A stretch of 20,627 nt of DNA. It comes from an uncultured Faecalibacterium sp. (GTDB lineage Bacteria; Bacillota; Clostridia; Oscillospirales; Ruminococcaceae). The position numbers and the translations under genes were made by a program. Below, piece after piece: positions 13,520-20,551 of the stretch (within the stretch, counting starts at the first letter, position 1; each line of letters begins with the position of its first letter). Location: positions 1-20,627 of the forward strand of contig CAKTGS010000032.1 of assembly GCA_934561485.1 (NCBI GenBank), given 5' to 3'. The notes below the pieces were generated by a model. It saw only the letters and a list, made by a program, of their open reading frames with translations. It made no database searches and had not been told where the DNA came from.

Positions 13520-14999
13520 AATAGTAGTTGATCTGTACGTTCGGTGCAAAACTGTTGTCAAAAGTACCGAACGGGAACGAGTCTTCCGACTTTGCCGTGA
13601 TCACACAGTCACTGCTGATCGTTACCGATGTAAGCGGTGCATCGCGGAAGGTTCGGTCTGCAATAAACTTCACGCTGCGGGGGATCGTGACCGAAGCAAG
13701 CGCGGTGTCATAATTGAACGCCCCCCATTCGATCCGTGTCACGCCCTCCGGGATAATAACCGATGTCAATGCCGTACAGCCGCTGAACGAGGAATCGCCG
13801 ATCACCGTTGCATGGCTGGGCAGCTTGACCGACTGCAGGGACGTACAGTCCATGCAAAGAAACATAGGGATTGCAGAAACTGCATCCGGCAAAGTGAGCG
13901 ATGTCAATGCATTGCATTCATTAAATGCGCCCTGCCCCACCGAGCTGACACTGCCGGGGATCAAGACGGACGTCATGGCCGTGCATCTAGTAAAAGCGTA
14001 TTCTCCGATGGATGTGATGCCGTTTTCAATGACAGCCGTTTTAATCCGGTCTCTGCAATCGTCCCAGAGCTTAGCATTCTCATCGTCATAGTTCCAGATG
14101 GCACCGCTGCCGGAGATATGCAGTGTGCCGTCCGCGTCCAACACCCATTCCGCATTGTCGCCGCACCGCCCCGATACCGTGCCTGCCGATGCCGACTTTT
14201 CCTCCGCTTTGCTGGCTGCTGAAGATGCAGCCTGCTCCGTCTTATCTGCACCGGATGCCGCCGGAGTCTCTTTGCTGGAAGCAGGCTCTTCCTCTTTTTC
14301 CTGTCCAGAGGCCGCAGCTTTTTTCTCCGATGCGCCGTTCTCCTCGCCCGGGTCCGCCGTGTCTGAAGTACTGTCCGGTGTTTCCATGCCGTTTTCTCCT
14401 TCGTCCAGCAGTGCATCCCGCGCAGCGGCTACATCTTCGCCCAGCTGCTCCAGCTGATCGTAGTCTGCAAGAGCCTTATCCACCAGCGCCAGCGTTACGC
14501 AAAGCCCGATGTGCAGGCGCAGCGCCTGCTTTTTCAGGGCAGTAACGTTTTCCTCTGAGACCTGTTCCTTCGCATGCAGGTCGTCCCCACCAAGCAGGGT
14601 GATCGCCTTTCCGGCGTCCAGCTCTGCACTTACAAGCTCCTGCAGTGTCTGGTTGATCTCCGCACGTGCCGTATAGGCCCGCGCCTGCGTATAGGGCAGC
14701 TCACCTGTTTTCTCGATCACCATCGTGTAGTCGCCCTTTGCATCCTCGTACTGTTCCAGAGCTGCATACGCCTGCGCACGCCCAATATATGCCTGAATAT
14801 CTTCCGGGTTCAACCGGATAGCCTCCGTAAACACCGCTACTGCCTCGGAATAATTCATCTCCGTCAGGTATTTCCGGCCCAATTCCAGCTGCTTTGCCGC
14901 ATTTTGCGCGCTGGACGCACAGGCCGTAAACAGCATTGCTGTGAGCAATACTACTGCTGTCAAACGGACAACCGCCTGTTTTTTGAATTCCTCAATCAT
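13518..14999 (-). CDS. Lipoprotein with TPR repeats and BspA-like leucine-rich repeats
   Basis: This is a probable surface-anchored lipoprotein of 493 residues with no known specific function. The signal peptide has two lysines and a hydrophobic stretch (9-26) ending in Leu-Phe-Thr-Ala-Cys, giving lipidated Cys27. Residues about 30-110 hold tetratricopeptide repeats (for example Ala-Val-Ala-Val-Phe-Thr-Glu-Ala-Ile-Arg-Leu-Asn-Pro). About 205-275 is a low-complexity Glu/Ala/Ser/Lys linker. From about 278, after a Cys-Gly-Asp-Asn...Trp...Gly-Thr-Leu-His-Ile-Ser-Gly-Ser-Gly motif, come repeats of the BspA type (Leu-Thr-Ser-Val-x-Ile-Pro-x-Gly-Val-Thr-x-Ile-x-x-x-Ala-Phe). BspA-like repeats elsewhere serve adhesion. 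GGAGG precedes the ATG. Monocistronic. Confidence 0.9.
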   Translation of the reverse strand: MIEEFKKQAVVRLTAVVLLTAMLFTACASSAQNAAKQLELGRKYLTEMNYSEAVAVFTEAIRLNPEDIQAYIGRAQAYAALEQYEDAKGDYTMVIEKTGELPYTQARAYTARAEINQTLQELVSAELDAGKAITLLGGDDLHAKEQVSEENVTALKKQALRLHIGLCVTLALVDKALADYDQLEQLGEDVAAARDALLDEGENGMETPDSTSDTADPGEENGASEKKAAASGQEKEEEPASSKETPAASGADKTEQAASSAASKAEEKSASAGTVSGRCGDNAEWVLDADGTLHISGSGAIWNYDDENAKLWDDCRDRIKTAVIENGITSIGEYAFTRCTAMTSVLIPGSVSSVGQGAFNECNALTSLTLPDAVSAIPMFLCMDCTSLQSVKLPSHATVIGDSSFSGCTALTSVIIPEGVTRIEWGAFNYDTALASVTIPRSVKFIADRTFRDAPLTSVTISSDCVITAKSEDSFPFGTFDNSFAPNVQINYY

Positions 15000-15049
15000 A
15001 TTTTTCCTCCTGTTCTGGGTTCAGACGCAGTGCTTCTGCGCTTTTTTCT

Positions 15050-15079
15050 ATTCTACTCACTCTGTAGCTCCATTGTCAA
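15050..15079 (-). promoter_or_regulatory. Promoter of the lipoprotein gene
   Basis: On the minus strand TTGACA (15079-15074) and TAGAAT (15055-15050) are separated by 18 bases, about 50 bases before the start codon. Confidence 0.75.
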
Positions 15080-15137
15080 TCACCGCGTACAAAACGAGCG
15101 ATTCTTCCATTTCATCTAGGGGCCGCCCGCATTTTAT

Positions 15138-15166
15138 TTGACAGCGCGTAAAAGTTGCGGTAAAAT
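15138..15166 (+). promoter_or_regulatory. Promoter of the AGCS symporter gene
   Basis: Consensus TTGACA (15138-15143) and TAAAAT (15161-15166) have a 17-base spacer. The leader is only about 60 bases, so a glycine-type riboswitch is not possible here. Confidence 0.85.
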
Positions 15167-15232
15167 AAGTTGTTTGTTTTCCGGCATTGCGGCCGGGAAA
15201 CAGCGTATTTTACTAGAGGATGTGGGAAAATC

Positions 15233-16624
15233 ATGATCGAAACGATCACGGCCGTCAATCAGGCGGTCAACAGCTTTATCTGGGGCGTGCCCGCCATGGT
15301 GTGCATCATCGGCGTGGGCCTGCTGCTCAGTGTGCGCACGGGCTTTTTGCAGATTCGCAAATTCCCTTACGCCATCAAAACCACCATTGGCCGCATGTTC
15401 CGCAAAAAGGACGCTTCCGATGGTGCCATGACCCCCTTCCAGGCGGTGTGTACCGCGCTGGCCGGCACGGTGGGCACCGGCAACATTGCCGGCGTGGCGG
15501 GTGCCATTGCCATCGGCGGCCCGGGTGCCGTGTTCTGGATGTGGTGCTCGGCGCTGCTGGGCATGTGCACCAAATTTGCCGAGGTTACGCTGGCGGTGCA
15601 CTTCCGGGAGCGCAGCGAGACCGGCGAATGGGTGGGCGGCCCGATGTACTACATCAAAAACGGCCTGAGCAAGCACTGGCAGTTCCTGGCCGTGCTCTAT
15701 TCCCTGTTCGGCGTGCTGACCGTGTTCGGCACCGGCAACGCCACCCAGGTAAACACCATTGTGGCTGCCGTGGACACCGCCCTGCTGGAATACGGCGTGG
15801 TGAGCAACGGCTTTCTTGGTACGCTCAACCTTGTGGTGGGCATCCTGGTGGCCATGCTGGTGGCCATGGTGCTACTGGGCGGCATCAAGCGCATTGGCAG
15901 CGTAAGCGAAAAACTGGTGCCCTTTATGGCGCTGTTCTACATCGTGCTGGCCGTGGGCGTGGTGTTGCTGAACATCCAGCGCTTCCCCTATGTCATTGAG
16001 TCTATCGTAGCCGGTGCCTTCAACCCCGCCGCCTTCACCGGCGGCACCATCGGCAGCCTGTTTGTCAGTATGCAGAAGGGCGTCTCCCGCGGCATCTTCT
16101 CCAATGAAGCCGGCCTCGGCACCGGCTCCATTGCCCACGCCTGCGCCGACACCAAAAAGCCGGCCAAGCAGGGCATGTTCGGCATTTTTGAGGTGTTTGC
16201 CGACACCCTTGTCATCTGCACCCTGACCGCTATGGTCATCCTGTGCAGCGGCACCCCGGTCAACTACGGCACTGCTGCCGGTGCAGAGCTGACCATCTCC
16301 GGCTTTACCACCACCTACGGCGGCTGGTCTTCCATCTTTACCGCCGTGGCACTGTGCTGCTTTGCCTTTTCCACCATCATCGGCTGGGGCCTGTACGGTT
16401 CCCGCTTCCTGGTATTCCTGTGCCACAGCGACAAGGTGGCAAAGCCCTTCTTTGTGGTGTACTCCTTTGTGTCCATTCTGGGCGCAACCATAGACCTCGG
16501 CCTGCTGTGGAGCATCGCCGATACCTTCAACGGCCTGATGAGCATTCCGAACCTGGTTGCTCTGCTGCTGCTCTCCGGCACCGTGGTCAAGCTGACCAAA
16601 GAATTCTTTGCAACGGAAGGGTAA
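15233..16624 (+). CDS. Sodium:alanine/glycine symporter, AGCS family
   Basis: This is an inner-membrane carrier that takes up alanine, glycine or related amino acids with sodium. The 463 residues and about ten or eleven hydrophobic segments fit the family. The signature appears at about 78-105: Gly-Thr-Val-Gly-Thr-Gly-Asn-Ile-Ala-Gly-Val-Ala, then Gly-Gly-Pro-Gly-Ala-Val-Phe-Trp-Met-Trp. Gly-Gly-Pro-Met-Tyr-Tyr-Ile and Ser-Asn-Glu-Ala-Gly-Leu-Gly-Thr-Gly also match. The ATG at 15233 is preferred because homologous sequence begins there, although the AGAGGA site is 12 bases away and not strong. A longer start at 15170 would fall on the transcription start. Monocistronic, divergent from the lipoprotein. 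Exact substrate not readable. Confidence 0.93.
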   Translation: MIETITAVNQAVNSFIWGVPAMVCIIGVGLLLSVRTGFLQIRKFPYAIKTTIGRMFRKKDASDGAMTPFQAVCTALAGTVGTGNIAGVAGAIAIGGPGAVFWMWCSALLGMCTKFAEVTLAVHFRERSETGEWVGGPMYYIKNGLSKHWQFLAVLYSLFGVLTVFGTGNATQVNTIVAAVDTALLEYGVVSNGFLGTLNLVVGILVAMLVAMVLLGGIKRIGSVSEKLVPFMALFYIVLAVGVVLLNIQRFPYVIESIVAGAFNPAAFTGGTIGSLFVSMQKGVSRGIFSNEAGLGTGSIAHACADTKKPAKQGMFGIFEVFADTLVICTLTAMVILCSGTPVNYGTAAGAELTISGFTTTYGGWSSIFTAVALCCFAFSTIIGWGLYGSRFLVFLCHSDKVAKPFFVVYSFVSILGATIDLGLLWSIADTFNGLMSIPNLVALLLLSGTVVKLTKEFFATEG

Positions 16625-16636
16625 CATTTTAAACAT

Positions 16637-16675
16637 AAAAGGACGGCCATACCAATCCGGTGTGACCGTCCTTTT
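16637..16675. terminator. Bidirectional terminator between the symporter and MerR genes
   Basis: AAAAGGACGG (16637-16646) pairs with CCGTCCTTTT (16666-16675). T runs follow on both strands, serving the two convergent genes. Confidence 0.88.
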
Positions 16676-16678
16676 GCT

Positions 16679-17512
16679 TTATTCCTGCAACCGCACCGGC
16701 ATCCGCAGTACATTGTGCACCTGCCGGATTCCGTTTTTTTCGGTGTAGCAGAACACCCGCCGGAACAGTACCGGTTCCGGCACAAGGTTCAGCGCCCGGG
16801 CGCGCTCCATACAGTGCCGGTACAGCCCCCGCTCCGAGCCTTTTTCCTCGGGAATATCCCAGGAGCAGTAGATCTCCAGCACCCGGCCCATGTGCAGCAG
16901 CCGGGCCGGTTCCTGCAGGGCAAAGCCCAGCAGCTCCGCTTCCGCCTGCTCCAGCCCAAGGCCCCACTCCATCCGCTCTGCGCCTTCGTCATTGCCATAG
17001 ATGATCTGCGCCGAGGTGACTACGGGCATCCATTCCAGCCAGCCCGGCAGCTGCTCATAGATGCGGTCGTCCTGCACAAACTCCCGGCCAATGGTGTGCG
17101 GCAGGTACCACACATCCGGCACGGTGCGCACACTCCACTCGTTCTGCTCACACAACCTGAGGGCAGCCCGCAGGTTGTGCAGCCCCTGCAGGTGCATCTG
17201 CTGGGTGCGGATCTGTTTCTGGAACACTTTTTCACGTTGTTCCAGCATTTCAACCACTTCCTGCTCGGTGCAGTTGTTGACCCCTTTTTCAATCTGCCGC
17301 ACCGAAAGCCCCATGTTTTTCATCCGGAAGCACTCCAGCACCAGGCTGGCATCCCGGATATCATAGTGGCGGTAGCCGTTTTCCTGCACAGTGGGGTGCA
17401 GGATGCCTTTTTCTTCATAAAACTTGAGAAAATGCGTGGAAACGCCTGCTTTTCGGGCAAAATCGCCAATGGCGTATTTCCGGGCATACGGGTCGTATTT
17501 CGGGGTCGTCAT
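16679..17512 (-). CDS. MerR-family transcriptional regulator
   Basis: This is a DNA-binding regulator of 277 residues. The winged helix-turn-helix is at about 12-80: Tyr-Ala-Ile-Gly-Asp-Phe-Ala-Arg-Lys-Ala-Gly-Val-Ser, then Leu-Lys-Phe-Tyr-Glu-Glu-Lys-Gly-Ile-Leu, and Asn-Gly-Tyr-Arg-His-Tyr. A dimerisation helix follows (about 82-115). The C-terminal 150 residues should bind an effector but were not recognised; they lack the paired cysteines of metal-sensing MerR proteins. The start is the ATG at 17512 with AAAGGAG before it; an upstream in-frame Met at 17569 is less likely. It is divergent from the flavoprotein gene, whose promoter has a 19-base spacer, so it very probably controls that gene. 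Confidence 0.9.
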   Translation of the reverse strand: MTTPKYDPYARKYAIGDFARKAGVSTHFLKFYEEKGILHPTVQENGYRHYDIRDASLVLECFRMKNMGLSVRQIEKGVNNCTEQEVVEMLEQREKVFQKQIRTQQMHLQGLHNLRAALRLCEQNEWSVRTVPDVWYLPHTIGREFVQDDRIYEQLPGWLEWMPVVTSAQIIYGNDEGAERMEWGLGLEQAEAELLGFALQEPARLLHMGRVLEIYCSWDIPEEKGSERGLYRHCMERARALNLVPEPVLFRRVFCYTEKNGIRQVHNVLRMPVRLQE

Positions 17513-17541
17513 AAAAGGGTACGCTCCTTTCCGCAATGCAG

Positions 17542-17569
17542 ACTGTACAAATTTTTCCGGCTGCAGCAA
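17542..17569 (-). promoter_or_regulatory. Candidate promoter of the MerR gene
   Basis: On the minus strand TTGCTG (17569-17564) and TACAGT (17547-17542) are 16 bases apart, about 30 bases before the start codon. A moderate match only. Confidence 0.4.
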
Positions 17570-17589
17570 AGAGTCCTTGCCTTTTGGGC

Positions 17590-17620
17590 TTGACTTGTGT
17601 GTTTGCCGCAGGTGTATGAT
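17590..17620 (+). promoter_or_regulatory. MerR-type promoter of the flavoprotein gene
   Basis: TTGACT (17590-17595) and TATGAT (17615-17620) are separated by 19 bases, two more than normal. This is the hallmark of promoters that MerR proteins activate by untwisting the spacer. An imperfect dyad ACTTG/CAGGT (17593-17597, 17609-17613) is centred in the spacer. A second palindromic stretch, AAAGTTAAACTTT, lies just downstream near 17632-17644. Confidence 0.72.
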
Positions 17621-17713
17621 AAGAGACGGACAAAGTTAAACTTTTGACGAAGCAGTTCTGTTTCGTTCGGTTTGGCTTGGAACAGGACGACAAGAAGATA
17701 AAAGGAGAACAAC

Positions 17714-19714
17714 ATGGAAAAGATTTCCCGCCAGGGCTTTCTGAAAGTCGCTGCCGCAGCTGCCATGTCCGGCGTTACCGCCGCCGGTCTGGCTGCCTGC
17801 ACCAATGGCAAGGCTGACAGCACCCCCGCCGCTGCCGGTAATGCCGGCATCTACACCCCGGGCACCTACACCGCTACCGAGACCGGCACCGGCACCGTGA
17901 CCGTGACCATGACCTTCAGCGACAGCGCCATTACCGAAGTGAAGGTGGACACCTCCAAGGAAACCATCGCACTGGCTGTGGATTCCGCTGCCGACTTCCA
18001 GGAAGCCCTGATGGCTGCCCAAAGCTCCGAGATCGACTCGGTTTCCGGCGCAACCATCACCAGCAAAGCCGTGAAAAAGGCTGCCGCAAGCTGCATTGAG
18101 CAGGCCATGGGTCTGGCCTCCAACGAAGAGACCACCGAGACCGTGGACGATGGCACCCCGAAGTGGCTGGGCACCGCTCCTGTGATCGCTGACAGCGACA
18201 TCGTGGAGACCTACGAGACCGAAGTGCTGGTCGTTGGCGGCGGCACCGGCGGCCTGTTTGCAGCCTGCAGTGCTGCAGAGAACGGCGCAAAGACCCTGGT
18301 GATCGACAAGGTGACCAGCGGCGGCATCCGTGACGATCTGGGTGCCATCGACAGCCGTTATCAGAAGGAATGGGGCACCAAGATCGACAAGTTCGATTAC
18401 ATCACCGAGATGACCAAGGTCGCAGCCGGTCACATTGACCAGCGCCTGGTGCGTCTGTGGTGCGAAGAGTCCGCCGAGACCATCGACTGGTACGGTGACC
18501 GTCTGGCCGAGCGCGGCGTTGAGCTGTGGCACGAGGCCGGCGGCGACGACCCCGATGATCGTTACATCCACTTTGCTACCGGTCATTCTCCCCGCTGGAC
18601 CGGTTCCGACGATGGCAAGGGCAACGTACTGGACGGTGCAGTCGTTCTGACCGACTACGCCGCCGGTCTGGGCGTCGAGTTCATGTACAACACCCCGATG
18701 GTGGAGCTGGTGAAGGAAAACGACCGCGTGGTCGGCGTCATCGCCGAGAACGAGGACGGCAAGTATGTGCGCATCAACGCTTCCAAGGGCGTTATCGTGT
18801 GCACCGGCGGCTACTCCCTGAACTATGACATGATGGAAGCCCTGCAGCCGGAGAATCTGGCCATCGTGGGCCGCAACGGTTCTATCCCCGGTGCTACCGG
18901 TGACGGCATCAAGGCCTGCATCTGGGTGGGCGCAAAGTTTGATGACACCCACAGCATGATGATGTTCGACCGCGCCGCCCTGAAGCCCGATGCAGTGCCC
19001 GGCCGTGAGCAGACCGAGAACGGCGAGAGCGGCTTCTTCTGGATGGGCAGCCAGCCGTTCCTGAAGGTCAACTCCAAGGGCGAGCGCTTCTTCAACGAGT
19101 CCGGCACCTATGAGGGCATCCTGCACGCAGACGAGTTCAACAAGGATCACTGCCATTATACCATTTTTGACTCCGATTGGACAACCTATATTCAGGAGTT
19201 CAAGACCCATGGCTGCAGCCGCATGTTCCCGTTCCCGAACAATGCGGACCCCAACATCCCCTATCAGGCCATTGAGCAGAACATGCTGCCCGGCCTGGTG
19301 GAGAACGGCTTTGTGTTCAAGTGTGACACCATTGCCGAACTGGCTGAGAAGCTGGGCCTGCCTGCAGACCAGCTGGAAGCTACTGTGGAGCGCTACAACG
19401 AGCTGTACGATAAGGGCGTGGATGAGGACTTCGGCAAGGAAGCTCACCGCATGAGCGCCATCCGCACCGCTCCCTTCTACGGTGCCAAGAACACCGGTTA
19501 CATCCTGTGCACCATGGACGGCATCCAGATCGACCTGAACATGAACGCTGTTGACACCAACAACGATCCCATCCCGGGCCTGTACGTTGTGGGCAACGAC
19601 TCCGGCGGATACTTCTCCGGCACCTACCCCAACCTGTCCACCGGCGCAGCCTGTGGCCGTACCGTCACCTTTGGCCGCCGCGCAGGCCGCATTGCCGCTA
19701 CCGAGGGCATCTGA
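17714..19714 (+). CDS. Exported FMN-binding/FAD flavoprotein reductase (fumarate/urocanate reductase-like)
   Basis: This 666-residue, probably cell-surface reductase would transfer electrons to a small organic acceptor in anaerobic respiration. The N-terminus (Ser-Arg-Gln-Gly-Phe-Leu-Lys, Ala-rich core, Leu-Ala-Ala-Cys29) is a Tat-like lipoprotein signal with only one of the twin arginines. Residues about 45-133 form an FMN-binding domain with Asp-Ser-Val-Ser-Gly-Ala-Thr (108-114), the motif whose Thr is loaded with FMN by ApbE. Residues about 168-660 are an FAD-binding oxidoreductase domain beginning Val-Val-Gly-Gly-Gly-Thr-Gly-Gly (173-180). The C-terminal Arg that binds fumarate in classical members (Asn-Arg-Leu-Gly) is replaced: here Tyr-Pro-Asn-Leu-Ser (638-642). 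A different substrate is therefore likely. Good AAAAGGAG site; regulated by the divergent MerR protein. A paralogue enters at the right window edge. Confidence 0.92.
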   Translation: MEKISRQGFLKVAAAAAMSGVTAAGLAACTNGKADSTPAAAGNAGIYTPGTYTATETGTGTVTVTMTFSDSAITEVKVDTSKETIALAVDSAADFQEALMAAQSSEIDSVSGATITSKAVKKAAASCIEQAMGLASNEETTETVDDGTPKWLGTAPVIADSDIVETYETEVLVVGGGTGGLFAACSAAENGAKTLVIDKVTSGGIRDDLGAIDSRYQKEWGTKIDKFDYITEMTKVAAGHIDQRLVRLWCEESAETIDWYGDRLAERGVELWHEAGGDDPDDRYIHFATGHSPRWTGSDDGKGNVLDGAVVLTDYAAGLGVEFMYNTPMVELVKENDRVVGVIAENEDGKYVRINASKGVIVCTGGYSLNYDMMEALQPENLAIVGRNGSIPGATGDGIKACIWVGAKFDDTHSMMMFDRAALKPDAVPGREQTENGESGFFWMGSQPFLKVNSKGERFFNESGTYEGILHADEFNKDHCHYTIFDSDWTTYIQEFKTHGCSRMFPFPNNADPNIPYQAIEQNMLPGLVENGFVFKCDTIAELAEKLGLPADQLEATVERYNELYDKGVDEDFGKEAHRMSAIRTAPFYGAKNTGYILCTMDGIQIDLNMNAVDTNNDPIPGLYVVGNDSGGYFSGTYPNLSTGAACGRTVTFGRRAGRIAATEGI

Positions 19715-19765
19715 TCCTTTGGTCGGCAGATCCCTTCGCATTTTTCTTTCTTCTTTTTCTCATAA

Positions 19766-19807
19766 AAAAGCAGGGCAGCTGTTCTTCGGGGCAGCTGCCC
19801 TGCTTTT
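19766..19807. terminator. Terminator after the flavoprotein gene
   Basis: A perfect 16-bp stem AAAAGCAGGGCAGCTG/CAGCTGCCCTGCTTTT (19766-19781, 19792-19807) is flanked by A and T runs. Confidence 0.93.
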
Positions 19808-19881
19808 GCTGTGTGCCGGGCACCGATACGGCAGCGGTTTTGCGGCAGAATCCGTTATTTTTTCTACTTTTTCCTTTTCTC

Positions 19882-19916
19882 TTGCGGCTTTTCGTCCGAT
19901 ATGATATTGTATACAA
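19882..19916 (+). promoter_or_regulatory. Promoter and palindromic operator of the exporter-like gene
   Basis: TTGCGG (19882-19887) and TATTGT (19905-19910) are 17 bases apart. The perfect palindrome TTGTATACAA (19907-19916) overlaps the -10 region and resembles operators of GntR-type repressors, so it could be a regulator site. Confidence 0.5.
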
Positions 19917-19944
19917 GACGAGTATTTCTGAGGAGGAACCTGTT

Positions 19945-20490
19945 ATGCCTGAATTTCCGCGTTCCGATTTCCGGCTGCATGTAGGCTGGCGCACCATCAA
20001 AACATCGGTCACCGCCATGCTGGTGGCCATGGTGTACTGCCTGCTGGACCGCAATCCCGCCTTTGCCTGCATTGGCGTGATCTTCGGCCTGGGCACCGAC
20101 ATGCCGGATTCCATCAAAAACGGCGGCAACCGACTGTTCGGCACCCTGATCGGCGGCCTGCTGTCCATTGTTGTGTTCTGGATCTATCTGCACATCTACC
20201 CGCAGGGCGGCCACAGCATGCTGCTGGCGGTGCTGCTGGGCGCTGCCACGGTGGTGCTGATCGTGTTGTGCCAGTATTTCTGGCCGGGCGGTGTTCAGCC
20301 AGGCGGCGTGGTGCTGTGCATTGTGCTGTACAGCACCCCCGTTGAGACCTATGTCAGCTATGCGCTGAACCGCATCCTGGACACCGCCATCGGCGTGATC
20401 GTGGCGCTGCTGGTAAATTATATCCTGCCACGGGAACGGGTGGTTGCCCTGTGGGAGGGCTTTAAAAAACATATTGGCGTCTGCCGTTGA
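19945..20490 (+). CDS. Aromatic acid exporter family (FUSC/ArAE) membrane protein
   Basis: This inner-membrane protein of 181 residues resembles the N-terminal membrane half of aromatic acid exporters and fusaric-acid-resistance-like proteins. Five or six hydrophobic segments can be seen (about 21-35, 38-50, 66-85, 92-112, 114-132, 146-166). The sequence Gly-Asn-Arg-Leu-Phe-Gly-Thr-Leu-Ile-Gly-Gly (61-71) matches the Arg-xxGTxxG motif of the family, and a second Asn-Arg-x-Leu-Asp-Thr-x-Ile-Gly (about 143-151) is its internal echo. The cytoplasmic C-terminal domain of long members is absent. AGGAGG precedes the ATG at 19945; the longer open frame from 19813 crosses the promoter. It lies between two reductase paralogues, suggesting a role in moving an aromatic or other acid, by inference only. 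Confidence 0.85.
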   Translation: MPEFPRSDFRLHVGWRTIKTSVTAMLVAMVYCLLDRNPAFACIGVIFGLGTDMPDSIKNGGNRLFGTLIGGLLSIVVFWIYLHIYPQGGHSMLLAVLLGAATVVLIVLCQYFWPGGVQPGGVVLCIVLYSTPVETYVSYALNRILDTAIGVIVALLVNYILPRERVVALWEGFKKHIGVCR

Positions 20491-20491
20491 A

Positions 20492-20530
20492 ACAAAATGG
20501 GCCTTGCCGAATCGGCAAGGCCCATTTTGT
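20492..20530. terminator. Bidirectional terminator between convergent genes
   Basis: A perfect 19-bp inverted repeat (ACAAAATGGGCCTTGCCGA, 20492-20510, and its complement 20512-20530) lies two bases after the exporter gene and just beyond the stop of the minus-strand reductase gene. It should stop transcripts from both sides. Confidence 0.9.
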
Positions 20531-20551
20531 CTTGAAGAAAAAGAAGAAAGA

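Noticed and set aside
15167..15232. A glycine riboswitch ahead of the AGCS symporter, as seen in other bacteria.
   Set aside because: The leader between promoter and start is only about 66 bases and lacks the needed conserved elements.
17636..19741. A 701-codon open frame on the minus strand.
   Set aside because: It is the antisense shadow of the flavoprotein gene, whose GC-rich codon use leaves the opposite frame open. It has no family features, is rich in Gly, His and Val without pattern, and covers the real gene's promoter side and terminator.
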